Positions 52,932-61,400 of a DNA stretch of 64,000 bases are shown piece by piece. The notes under the pieces were generated by a model. It was not told where the DNA came from. It searched no databases and saw nothing but the letters and a program-made list of their open reading frames with translations. Every line of letters starts with the position of its first letter. The first letter of the stretch is position 1. This stretch comes from UBA12545 sp051024685 (GTDB lineage: Bacteria > Bacillota > DSM-521 > Neomoorellales > Neomoorellaceae): NCBI GenBank assembly GCA_051024685.1, contig JAZHPA010000006.1:30210-94209 (forward strand), in the 5' to 3' direction. Both the position numbers and the translations under genes were made by a program.

Positions 52932-53960
52932 CTACCGAAAGAAGCCCCCCTCTGCCTGTTTGAGTGTTTCCTGGGCTGCCATTTTGCTCCTTAATATCTT
53001 GAGGAATCCAAGGGCATTGGCGTACTGGGCATCCCTCAAAAGTTTTATATCCGGACGCAGTCTTTCCTTAAGCTGCGGGAAGAACTCAATACCACCGCCG
53101 CCCGCAACATAAAGAACATCCAGCAGGGCAATTTTCTCTTTCCAGGCGGCGTCCACTGCATCGGCTATGGCGGTGGCCACCGTCTCCAGGGCCGCCGCCT
53201 TGAAGGGCGCCAGCTCCACCGGCTTCCCGTAGAGGTTCACTATCTCCCGGTCCCACATGGCCTGGACGTCCAGCAGCCTCAAGGGATATCCGGTTTTCTC
53301 CGTAAACCTGCTGGCGAACTCGCGCATGGCAGTGGAGACCCCCAGCTCTACACTGGAAATGTAGCTGGGGTAGACCTCCAGCCCGCCATCCTTTAGCTCT
53401 ACCAGGACATAATCCGTGGTGTAATACCCGATGTCGATAAGCCCCACAACACCCTGCAGGGGCAGGTCGCCCGCGCTCATTAACGCCCCCACACCCTGGG
53501 GCAGTACAAATACCTGGTCGAAGGATATAAACTTTTCCGGACCGCCGTTTACGGAAACATAAACCGATATGCCTGAGAGCGTCTTGAGGACCTCGTCCTT
53601 CTGGTGCTTATAGTAAGCTATCGGGGTCCCGAAGGCCAGCGCTACCCTACCCTCTGCACCTGTAAGATAGGCTGCCGTAAGGGTAAGGATAAGTGAAGAA
53701 TCCCTGGCGAACTTATCGCGGGCCAGGGTTATGCTCGCGCCCCGGGAGTTTTTCAACGCCAGCTCGCCCACAAAGAAAGACTGTCTCACCGTTGAGCTCG
53801 GCGGGCGCAGAGTGACCGTGTGGCCCACGCTCCGCGTCTCAATGCCGATATCGATTTGCTCCGCGGCCGGAGAGATCACCGACGGAAAAACTACCCTGCC
53901 GGTTTCTGAAACGGCCTTGGTGTAGCCGTAGCCCGTGTCAATGGATATTATCATGCCCAA
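52932..53960 (-). CDS. parM: ParM/Alp-like actin-fold partition ATPase
   Basis: The 342-residue protein has the actin/Hsp70 fold of plasmid segregation proteins: phosphate-1 loop IISIDTGYGYTKAV, phosphate-2 loop GVVGLIDIGYYTTDYVLVE, and the adenosine motif LLDVLYVAGGGGIEFFPQL. It belongs to the ParM/StbA/Alp-type group; PRTRC protein D is of the same broad group. Filaments of such proteins push plasmid copies apart when nucleated by ParR bound at the centromere, which lies immediately downstream. The first 23 bp overlap the small winged-helix gene upstream. Confidence 0.88.
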   Translation of the reverse strand: MGMIISIDTGYGYTKAVSETGRVVFPSVISPAAEQIDIGIETRSVGHTVTLRPPSSTVRQSFFVGELALKNSRGASITLARDKFARDSSLILTLTAAYLTGAEGRVALAFGTPIAYYKHQKDEVLKTLSGISVYVSVNGGPEKFISFDQVFVLPQGVGALMSAGDLPLQGVVGLIDIGYYTTDYVLVELKDGGLEVYPSYISSVELGVSTAMREFASRFTEKTGYPLRLLDVQAMWDREIVNLYGKPVELAPFKAAALETVATAIADAVDAAWKEKIALLDVLYVAGGGGIEFFPQLKERLRPDIKLLRDAQYANALGFLKILRSKMAAQETLKQAEGGFFR

Positions 53961-54189
53961 CTCCCCTTTCTTTCCCGTTGTTGGAATCTTCTATTAGGAT
54001 ATACCTATCGCCCAGGCGGTACACATTCCGGGCCAGCCTGCGGCCCTTGCTGCGGCCGCAGGCCAGGAGGTTCCGCACTCTCTCGCGAGTATAAGGAGTA
54101 TCCGCCTTGTAAAGGTAACATGCGAGCTCCGAAAGAGTAGCACCGCAATTGTCCCGAATGTAGTCTACCGCCTTCCTGATAAGGCTCAT
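53938..54189 (-). CDS. Small winged-helix DNA-binding protein
   Basis: The 83-residue protein (MSLIRKAVDYIRDNCGATLSELACYLYKADTPYTRERVRNLL) has a helix-turn-helix/winged-helix core. A wing-like strand follows (GRRLARNVYRLGDRYILIED). It overlaps the start of the ParM-like gene, so it is probably the regulator of the partition operon. No relation to known plasmid repressors could be fixed. Confidence 0.65.
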   Translation of the reverse strand: MSLIRKAVDYIRDNCGATLSELACYLYKADTPYTRERVRNLLACGRSKGRRLARNVYRLGDRYILIEDSNNGKERGVGHDNIH

Positions 54190-54211
54190 CGCATATGCCC
54201 CCTAAAGTCTT

Positions 54212-54334
54212 CTACTTCTCAGTGTCCCTCCCCTGCAACACCACAAACCAGTCGATATAAATAATCCCTTGGGTTACCATTACACTCTCGGTGTAAGAAG
54301 GTACGTCCAGAGCCGTACTACTATCCGGACCCAT
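54212..54334 (-). CDS. Possible 40-residue peptide gene
   Basis: Between the TadC-like gene and the winged-helix gene the minus strand has ATG 54334 with CAGGTTCCAGG upstream. It encodes MGPDSSTALDVPSYTESVMV, then TQGIIYIDWFVVLQGRDTEK. It has a single mildly hydrophobic stretch. It is too short and unremarkable to be a pilin, and no family is seen. Support is only the open frame and position. Confidence 0.25.
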   Translation of the reverse strand: MGPDSSTALDVPSYTESVMVTQGIIYIDWFVVLQGRDTEK

Positions 54335-54350
54335 ACCTGGAACCTGAATT

Positions 54351-55139
54351 TTAAAAAGCGCGCAACCTATCGATTATGTTCATGTACATGGGTACAACAA
54401 ACATTAAGAGAAGGGAAAGAGTCATAACTGCCGGAATAACGGCCATAATTATGGGTTGCGCTTTAATCTTGCGTTTAATCGTATATACTCGCTGCTCGTA
54501 AGCCCTCTTGGCAAAGGCATCTAGGACCTCTTCAACATCGGCACCAGTTTTTATGCCCAGCATGACCACACTGAGCAGACTGCTTAGTGGAGCATACTTA
54601 GCCCGTTTAGAAAGGTTATCCAGGGCTTCGTGCAACGGATAGATTTCTAGCTCCGCATAAAGTAAATCGAGCTGCCTTTTGAGTTCTCCCTCTACCGCCT
54701 CCCGGACAATTCGCATAGCCTGGTAAAGATCCCCGGCCCGGGAATAAACTTTAAGCAAAGTTACCATCAAGGGAAACTCCCGTTCTATGTCGGCTATCCT
54801 TCGCCGTTCCCGGGCTCGGAGCTGTTTTTCCGGCAAAACATAGAGGATTATCCCCAGCAGAAAGAGAACTCCTGCCGGGTAATAGCCCATCGGAAGTGCA
54901 GCGAGCCCGGCCACCAACGTACAGGTTAGGATCGCTACTCGCATTCCAAGGATCCGCCCGGCGTCATTAGGATCTTCCCCAAGGCGTGCCAAGTAGTCCT
55001 GAAACCGAAGCCTGGTCGAAGTCCCGGTAAACCGGCCCCCGACCCACTCCAGCAAACCGGCGGAAGAACCCAGGGCAAGGACCAGGAGAAAGCCGGCTGA
55101 AGCTACTATGATGCAGACGGAAATTGTGGGCAGGATCAC
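54351..55139 (-). CDS. tadC: TadC-like pilus assembly membrane protein
   Basis: The GTG start at 55139 overlaps the TadB stop (GTGA), giving 262 residues. It has N-terminal and central membrane helices (VCIIVASAGFLLVLALGSSAGLL; MGYYPAGVLFLLGIILYVLP) and a cytoplasmic GspF-like helical domain (FPLMVTLLKVYSRAGDLYQAMRIVREAVEGEL; APLSSLLSVVMLGIKTGADVEEVLDAFAKRA). A C-terminal membrane helix pair follows (PIIMAVIPAVMTLSLLLMFVVPMYM). It is the standard inner-membrane platform of Tad/type IVb pili. Confidence 0.85.
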   Translation of the reverse strand: MILPTISVCIIVASAGFLLVLALGSSAGLLEWVGGRFTGTSTRLRFQDYLARLGEDPNDAGRILGMRVAILTCTLVAGLAALPMGYYPAGVLFLLGIILYVLPEKQLRARERRRIADIEREFPLMVTLLKVYSRAGDLYQAMRIVREAVEGELKRQLDLLYAELEIYPLHEALDNLSKRAKYAPLSSLLSVVMLGIKTGADVEEVLDAFAKRAYEQRVYTIKRKIKAQPIIMAVIPAVMTLSLLLMFVVPMYMNIIDRLRAF

Positions 55140-56002
55140 AGTTCTTCCACCACCCCTGCGCTCCTGGTGAAGTGCCAGGAAGCAAATTCCACGCAAATTA
55201 CAAAGCACATAACCGCCTTTCCGAATATCGTCTCGGTAATTACGTGCCTGGCCTCGGGAGAAAAGAACATCAGCGCGGCGGCGACCAGGGGCAAGAAAAG
55301 CAGGAAAAGGTTTACGGTGAGCCGCTGGCCCCGAACCTCGGACTTGAGCTCCTCCCGTAAGAGGATACGGTCCCGGATAACCTGGGCCACCTCGGAAACC
55401 ACCTCGGCGGTATCCGTCCCGTACTTTTCCGAAAGGGTTACCGCCCGGACGAAAATGTTTATATCCCGGTTGTCGGCCCTTTCAGCCCAGCTCTGCAAGG
55501 CTTCCGAAAGAGAAGCCCCGGCCCGGTATTCGGCCAAGGTCCGAATTAATTCATCTCGCATGGGAGAGGCGGTACAGTCCTTAGCACCGTCGATAGCCCT
55601 GATAAGATCGCCTGTAGTCTCATAAAGGGAGGCGATCATCTGAAGGGCGGTTTCCGCCTGCTCGTCAAGGGCCGCCCGGTACTGCTGGAAGTCCACTTCG
55701 ACTTTTTCCTTCCGGTAGAGGACCACAAAGATCGCTATAAGAACCGCGGCCGCTGCGTTATTGATCGCCACCCCTATTCCAAAACCAGCCACGGCGAGCA
55801 GGATAGTAACGATCAGCCACCTGGGCCGCGGGTACTTCAGCCGGTCTAGCATATACCAAAAGGAGCCGCGTTCCGCCGGGGCATATAGATGGGCCTGCCG
55901 GAAATTCTCCATCCACTCCCCGATTATCCTGCCACCCGCGGCCAGTATACAGAGGGCAGCCGCCAGGAACACCAGGAAAGCCGTCATTCTTACTTCAAAC
56001 AC
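55136..56002 (-). CDS. tadB: TadB-like pilus assembly membrane protein
   Basis: The start is one of GTG 56002 (GGGGGTGG), GTG 56011 or ATG 55987; all keep the protein whole at about 283-291 residues. The first helix MTAFLVFLAAALCILAAGG, a helix pair near 55-85, and the GspF-like region (TALQMIASLYETTGDLIRAIDGAKDCTASPMRDELIRTLAEYRAGASLSEAL) are typical of TadB. It overlaps both cpaF and tadC, consistent with a single operon. Confidence 0.85.
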   Translation of the reverse strand: MFEVRMTAFLVFLAAALCILAAGGRIIGEWMENFRQAHLYAPAERGSFWYMLDRLKYPRPRWLIVTILLAVAGFGIGVAINNAAAAVLIAIFVVLYRKEKVEVDFQQYRAALDEQAETALQMIASLYETTGDLIRAIDGAKDCTASPMRDELIRTLAEYRAGASLSEALQSWAERADNRDINIFVRAVTLSEKYGTDTAEVVSEVAQVIRDRILLREELKSEVRGQRLTVNLFLLFLPLVAAALMFFSPEARHVITETIFGKAVMCFVICVEFASWHFTRSAGVVEEL

Positions 56003-57206
56003 GGCTCCCACCCCCGAAAGCCTTCACGGGCGGCAGGTCACCCGACACCAGGTTTTTGGCTACCTTTTCCGCTAAATCTGCGGTGACCTCTCCCACGCAC
56101 TCATGCTTTCCCTTGCCGTAACGGTAAAGGTAAAGATCGCGGAAGGCGGGCTGCCCGTTCTCAGAAATAACCTGGCTCACCCCCACCACCTTGCGCGACC
56201 CGTCGCGCAGGCGCTCCACGAACACCAAAAGATCGATTACCTCGGCGATCATCTCCTGGAGTTCCCCGGCCGTTACGCCCCCGGCCCTGAGGGCCGCTCG
56301 GACTATTCGCTGGATGGCCGCGGTTTTGTTATAGTTCGTATGCACGGAAGTGATGGAGCCGTCGTGCCCGGTGCCCATGGCCTGCAAGAGCTCGAAGGCC
56401 TCCTTGCCCCGCACCTCGCCTAAGATTATCCGGTCGGGCCGCATCCTCAAGGCATTGATCATCAGCTCGTAGATCCCCGCCTTATCGGTAGCCTCCAGGG
56501 CCACCACGTGCTCCCTCTCCAGGCCCAGCTCCAGCGTGTCCTCGATGGTGATCACCCGTTCGGCCGGCGGGATGAAACCGCACAACCACCGCATGAAAGT
56601 AGTCTTGCCGGAGCCGGTGGCCCCGGCTACCACTATATTGGCCTTGCCCTCTACACAGGCAGCAAGGAAATGGACCATTTCTTCTGTTAGGAATCCCATG
56701 GCCAGGAGCTCTTCGGTAGAAAAAGTCCGGCGCACAAACCGCCGGATGGTGACACAGGGAAACTGGGCGGCAGGAGGCACCACGGCGTTTACCCGGGAAC
56801 CGTCCGGAAGCCGGGCATCTACCAGGGGGTTGGAAAAGTTAATCCGGCGGCCGCACCGCTGGACGAGCCGCCACACAAGGTTAAGCACTTCCTCGTCGTC
56901 GTTGTACTTCAGGTCGGTCGGCTCAATCCTGCCCTCCTTCTCGATAAAGATCTTGTATGGCCCGTTAATCATGACCTCGCTCACCAGGGGGTCATTGAAG
57001 AGTTGGTCCACGGGACCCAAGCCCTCAATCCAGCTGATCACGTAGTCTTCGATCTCGGGATCTTTACGCCCCAAAACTTTCCGGGTTTCTTCCCGGACCA
57101 GCTCCGCCATGTCGCCGTTGGCGCTCGCCAGTCTTTCCTTGTACCGGTCTACAAGAACGCGGCGCACTACTTGGAGGACTTCAGCCGGATTTTCTTTCTG
57201 TAGCAT
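55995..57206 (-). CDS. cpaF: TadA/CpaF-type pilus assembly ATPase
   Basis: The 403-residue secretion ATPase has an N-terminal helical domain and the CpaF signature DPLVSEVMINGPYKIFIEKEG. A linker YDARLPDGSRVNAVVPP-like segment (DARLPDGSRVNAVVPP) follows, then Walker A VVAGATGSGKTTFM, the Asp box ITIEDTLEL, Walker B RPDRIILGEVRGKEAFELLQAM and the His box MGTGHDGSITSVHTN. It powers polymerisation of Flp-type pili through TadB/TadC. It overlaps the CpaB gene upstream by 26 bp. Confidence 0.95.
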   Translation of the reverse strand: MLQKENPAEVLQVVRRVLVDRYKERLASANGDMAELVREETRKVLGRKDPEIEDYVISWIEGLGPVDQLFNDPLVSEVMINGPYKIFIEKEGRIEPTDLKYNDDEEVLNLVWRLVQRCGRRINFSNPLVDARLPDGSRVNAVVPPAAQFPCVTIRRFVRRTFSTEELLAMGFLTEEMVHFLAACVEGKANIVVAGATGSGKTTFMRWLCGFIPPAERVITIEDTLELGLEREHVVALEATDKAGIYELMINALRMRPDRIILGEVRGKEAFELLQAMGTGHDGSITSVHTNYNKTAAIQRIVRAALRAGGVTAGELQEMIAEVIDLLVFVERLRDGSRKVVGVSQVISENGQPAFRDLYLYRYGKGKHECVGEVTADLAEKVAKNLVSGDLPPVKAFGGGSRV

Positions 57207-57894
57207 TTTGATTCACCTCACCCGTTCCCGGATGCTCCGGGAGGAGGTATACGGCTTTGGCCGAAACCACCGCACCCAGAACCTTCTTAGCCTCCTCTCT
57301 AGAGAGGGCTAAAAGCAACTCGGAAGAATTGGCCGCCTGTCCCTGGGCCACGTTCTTGAGCTCGCCGATAATCGGCGTTACCTCATTCATGTTCACTACC
57401 CGGGCGCGTTTGGTGACTTCCCGGACGCCTTCGGGGTAGACCGCCACCACGCTCACTAAGTCTCCGCCGCGAAGCACCTTGGGCCAGCTAACCTGGGAAG
57501 ACTTCAGGGTTATAATGGTATCGTTCTCCCCAAGAATGCCGTAGATACCAATCATCTGCTCCGGGTTGCGGATTATTTTCCCGCTCAAAACAACCTCGCC
57601 TTCTGTTAAGGGCACCCGCGTATAAGTGCCCACTACTTCCTTGAGGTCCTTTAATGCCTTGGGGTGCGCATCCCGGCGGGATACGTGACTAACCTTTACG
57701 TCGGCAGAGCCTATCTGCTTCCCCGCCTCCAAGTCCCTGGCCGCCACCACTACCGGGACCGGGTCGTAAACGCTGGTAAAAGTCCAGTATACTGCGCCGG
57801 CGGCCACCAGGCCCACCAACAATGCGGCCAGAAGCAGGGAACTATAACGGGAAGGTTTGGAAATCCGGAAAAACGGCTTAGGCAACCAGACCAC
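57181..57894 (-). CDS. cpaB: CpaB/RcpC-like pilus assembly protein (SAF domain)
   Basis: The 237-residue protein has an N-terminal membrane anchor (YSSLLLAALLVGLVAAGAVYW) followed by an SAF domain (VPVVVAARDLEAGKQIGSADVKVSHV, then VVGTYTRVPLTEGEVVLSGKI). The typical CpaB core is next (DTIITLKSSQVSWPKVLRGGDLVSVVAVY). In Tad systems it stabilises the pilus in the periplasm or wall. Here it overlaps the prepilin peptidase gene by 17 bp. Confidence 0.85.
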   Translation of the reverse strand: MVWLPKPFFRISKPSRYSSLLLAALLVGLVAAGAVYWTFTSVYDPVPVVVAARDLEAGKQIGSADVKVSHVSRRDAHPKALKDLKEVVGTYTRVPLTEGEVVLSGKIIRNPEQMIGIYGILGENDTIITLKSSQVSWPKVLRGGDLVSVVAVYPEGVREVTKRARVVNMNEVTPIIGELKNVAQGQAANSSELLLALSREEAKKVLGAVVSAKAVYLLPEHPGTGEVNQNATERKSG

Positions 57895-58426
57895 CTCCGA
57901 AAAGCTTGATTACGCAATACAGGGCAGACGACGCGGCCAGGCAGGCCGCAAAGGGTACGGCCTCCGGTGGAACCGGAGCTTCGGGGTCATCGGGGAGCCG
58001 TGAACCCACCACAGTCTTTACCCGGTAGACCGCCCGCAGGTATATGGCCCCGGCAAAGGCCGAAACGCGCTCCCGGAAAATCCCCAGCCGCACCCATTTA
58101 TACAGCCCCCACACAACGCCGATCGCTGCGGCCAGGAGTATGACTACCAGGGCGCCTTCCGGTCCCAACCAGAGGCCGGTAATGGCCATTAGTTCCACGT
58201 CAGCCCCGCCCATGCCGCCCAGGCGGTAAAGGAACAGCCCAAAGAGGAAAAAGCCGACCCCGGTCGCCAGGGCCAGGGCCAGGCTCCTCCACCCTTGTAA
58301 CGCGCTAAAAGCAATACCAGAGACGGCCAGGGCCGCAGACAGAACGGCAGGTACCCGGTAAGTGCGGACGTCCGCGGCTCCGGCCAGCCCCATAAGTATG
58401 AGGAACACTACATACCCCCACTCCAT
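57878..58426 (-). CDS. cpaA: Prepilin peptidase (TadV/CpaA, A24 family)
   Basis: The 182-residue polytopic protein has the two catalytic Asp motifs of A24 peptidases: GAADVRTYRVP near residue 17-26 and LGGMGGADVELMAITGLWLGP in the middle. About five membrane helices are present. It would cleave type IV-like prepilins. No Flp-type pilin gene was recognised in the window, so the substrate pilin must be encoded outside or be diverged. Confidence 0.85.
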   Translation of the reverse strand: MEWGYVVFLILMGLAGAADVRTYRVPAVLSAALAVSGIAFSALQGWRSLALALATGVGFFLFGLFLYRLGGMGGADVELMAITGLWLGPEGALVVILLAAAIGVVWGLYKWVRLGIFRERVSAFAGAIYLRAVYRVKTVVGSRLPDDPEAPVPPEAVPFAACLAASSALYCVIKLFGGGLVA

Positions 58427-58451
58427 GATTTATTTGTGCCCCCCCAAAAGA

Positions 58452-58480
58452 GGGAGGCCCCGGCATTCCGGGACCTCCTT
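58452..58480 (-). terminator. Hairpin terminator after the giant surface-protein gene
   Basis: GAGGTCCCGG and CCGGGGCCTC pair with a short loop; the minus-strand transcript continues CCCTCTTTTGG. It partly separates the surface-protein gene from the Tad operon. Confidence 0.6.
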
Positions 58481-61400
58481 TACCAGCTTTCGGTTTTGAT
58501 ATACACCCGTCTCAATACGTGACCCTTGACCCTGAAGGTCGCGGTATCCTCCTTAGAAACGGTGTCCTTGTAACCGATAACTTTGAGCACGTAGGTGCCG
58601 TCATCGGGCCACCTACCTTTCACCGTAAGTTCTGGTATCCGGTAGGTGTAGGAGTAGGTCTTGTCGCCGGGATTGTAGGTCATCCAGGCCTCATGGGAAG
58701 AAGCTCCTGACGGCAAGGCCGGGCTCCCGTCGGCCTTTTGGGCCAGGGGAAGGATCACCTTCATCCGGTCAATTGCGATCCTCTGCCCATTCGCCAGGCT
58801 GTTCGCCGCCGCTTTTATGAGAATGTTCCTGCCCCTTTCGGCAGGACTGGGCTGTATGCTTATCACAGCCACCTCAAAACTCTCTTTCACGACCAGCGTC
58901 TGGCGGTACCAATCGGACCACTTGGGCTCTAGCTGGGGAAGCCTCGGCTGATCCTGCACCCTCAGTTCGATGTCGTAGACCCCGGGTCCGCCGACATCGG
59001 CAAAGACGGTGGGCGGGTTAGTGTAATACTGCCAGGAGCCGCTATCCTTGCGGATCCGCCACTGGCGGGCTACGATGGGGTCGCCGTCCGGATCGTAGGA
59101 GGTGTCCGTATAGGTTACGGGTTCAACGTCGTAAACAGGATTGGGCGTCACCGTGAACCGGGCCATCGGGGCGTTGTTGTCCGGTATGACCTGGACGGTT
59201 TGGTAGAAGGGTTCGGACCAGAGCGACCCGTCATAGACCTTCAGCTCTACCAGCCATTCACCCTGGGAACTGAAGGAAGTGGGCGGCGAGCTCGAAGCAC
59301 TGCTCCAGGTGCCGGACGGATTCCTAACCCGCCACTGGCGTTGGATAATGGGGTCGCCGTTCGGGTCGTAAGAGAGATCGGTGACGGTTATGGATTTATT
59401 AGCCACCGCCGGGTTAGGTGTTATAGTGAACTGAGCTACAGGCGGCAGGTTCACGTTCCGCGTGCTCACGAGCTTGACCACGGGGTAGGACCACGCGCCC
59501 TCCAGGTCTTTGACCTCGTACTTGATAAGATAATCGTTGTCTCTTACCAGCGTTGTGGGCTTACCGTCGTTCCAGGTTGTGCTGTTAACCGGTCGCCACG
59601 ACCACCTATGCTCGACGAGCCCCTTATTCGGGAGCGAGATATGGTCCAGGTCGTAGGCGTCGCTGGTGATCTTAACGTTGTAGTAATCACCGTTCCTGGT
59701 TAGCTGGACCCCGAACATGACCACCGGGCGCCGGTGCACATAGAGGTGCAGGCTCTCCACGGGCATATACGACCACAGCCGGTACTCGTCAAACCGGTCA
59801 TCGTCCTTGGGATTGTCCCGGGCCTGGAAGGTGGTCACGAACTCGCCCACTTTATCAAACCGGCACACCGGTGCGGGCAACCACTGCTCGTGGAAGGGGG
59901 CCAGGCCGAGGCTGTTCTCGAAATACTCCGGGTCGTGACTATACTTCCACTGCTCGGCATACTTGGGATCATTCTCGGGATCGTTGTAGTAGGTCTTGTA
60001 GTAGACTTCTTCATTCAGGAGAACGTAGTTCTCCACCGGCGGGTAAAGGCTATTGAGCCTGCTGAGGATATAGCTCGTCAGTTGCTGCATAGCCGTGTTC
60101 CGGTTTGAGTTCAAAATGAACGTACCCTGCCCGTCGTTCTTGGCAATTATGCTCAGGGCCTGGGTCTGGTTAGCGCTGCTCCCCAGCACGCAGAAGTCGA
60201 TCCGGTCGTTCAAAAGGCGCGAGTAAATGTAGGAGGATTTGACCGGGTCGTTGAATTCCGGATAGGCAACGGCACTAATGTTGACCAGGAAGTGTGCGGC
60301 GTCGTCCCGCCAGAGAGACGAGTCTTTCAGAACCTCGTCAAGGGTCTTTCCGGTGCTTGTTTCCAGTTTAAAATTCTCAAAACGGATATAACTTCTTGCT
60401 CCACAGTTATGCGAGCTGTTCGCCGCCGCAACACCGTAGCCATTGCCCGCTGCTTGAGGGCAATCAACCGTTGCCAGGAGCTCCCCGCCATCATAGACTT
60501 CCAGGGTTGGGGCCTTATAAACCATCCTGAAGCTTTTCTTCAGTGAAGTGTCACGGGTACTGAAATAGGCAACTTGCGTTCCTCCAAATGAAGAAGGATT
60601 TCTAGTTCTTGCAACTTCGCCTGCTCCGTTCCTAGTCAAGACCGTGTGGTCGCTTCCTGAAAAATAATAGACGCCGACGGCATTATGCCACATCAAGGCA
60701 ATGTAGCCCTTGAAACCGTTTTTATCGTTGGCCCCAAATATAAAACCCGGTATGATAGTAGCGCAGGCATTGTACCCGGTCATATCAATGTTGAACGTGA
60801 ACTCTCTTTTTGCGCCTAGTATGCCGTCATCATAGTACAGATGATCAATTGGGGCCTCTGCTCCATATCCTCTGTACCTATAGCTATTGCCTTCGACGTG
60901 AAACTGGCCGTCACCAGTTCCCAAGCCGGTTCCGTAAAGGTTATATACGGCCCACGGAAAGTCCGTCTGCGTGGTAATAGTGCTGGTTTGAACAGAGCTA
61001 ATCTTATAATCCACTAAATTTGCCGCAAGCTCCGGCTTCAGGTACTGGTTGATCAGCCCATCCAGGTACTGGACAATATTCGCGTCAAAAGTCGGTTGCG
61101 GTACGTCCTTGGTAGCGAAATAGTCGATGTGAAGCTCGCCATTTCCACCTGTTTTTATCTCGACGGTGTGCGCGGTATTTGACAGGTTGGTTATTTCGCA
61201 AGCAAAGTGGCCCTGGTTTCTAGTATCCTGCTTTCCATAGAAGACCCCATCCACATAGACCTCGACATAACCATCATTGTGGTCACAATTATTGAGCTGG
61301 ATATATACTGCCCTGCCTGGCTTGCTAAAAGTAACCTTGATACTCCCGCTGGACATCCAGACAACTGTCCGATCGGGGCTAAGATACCAGGTCCCGGATT

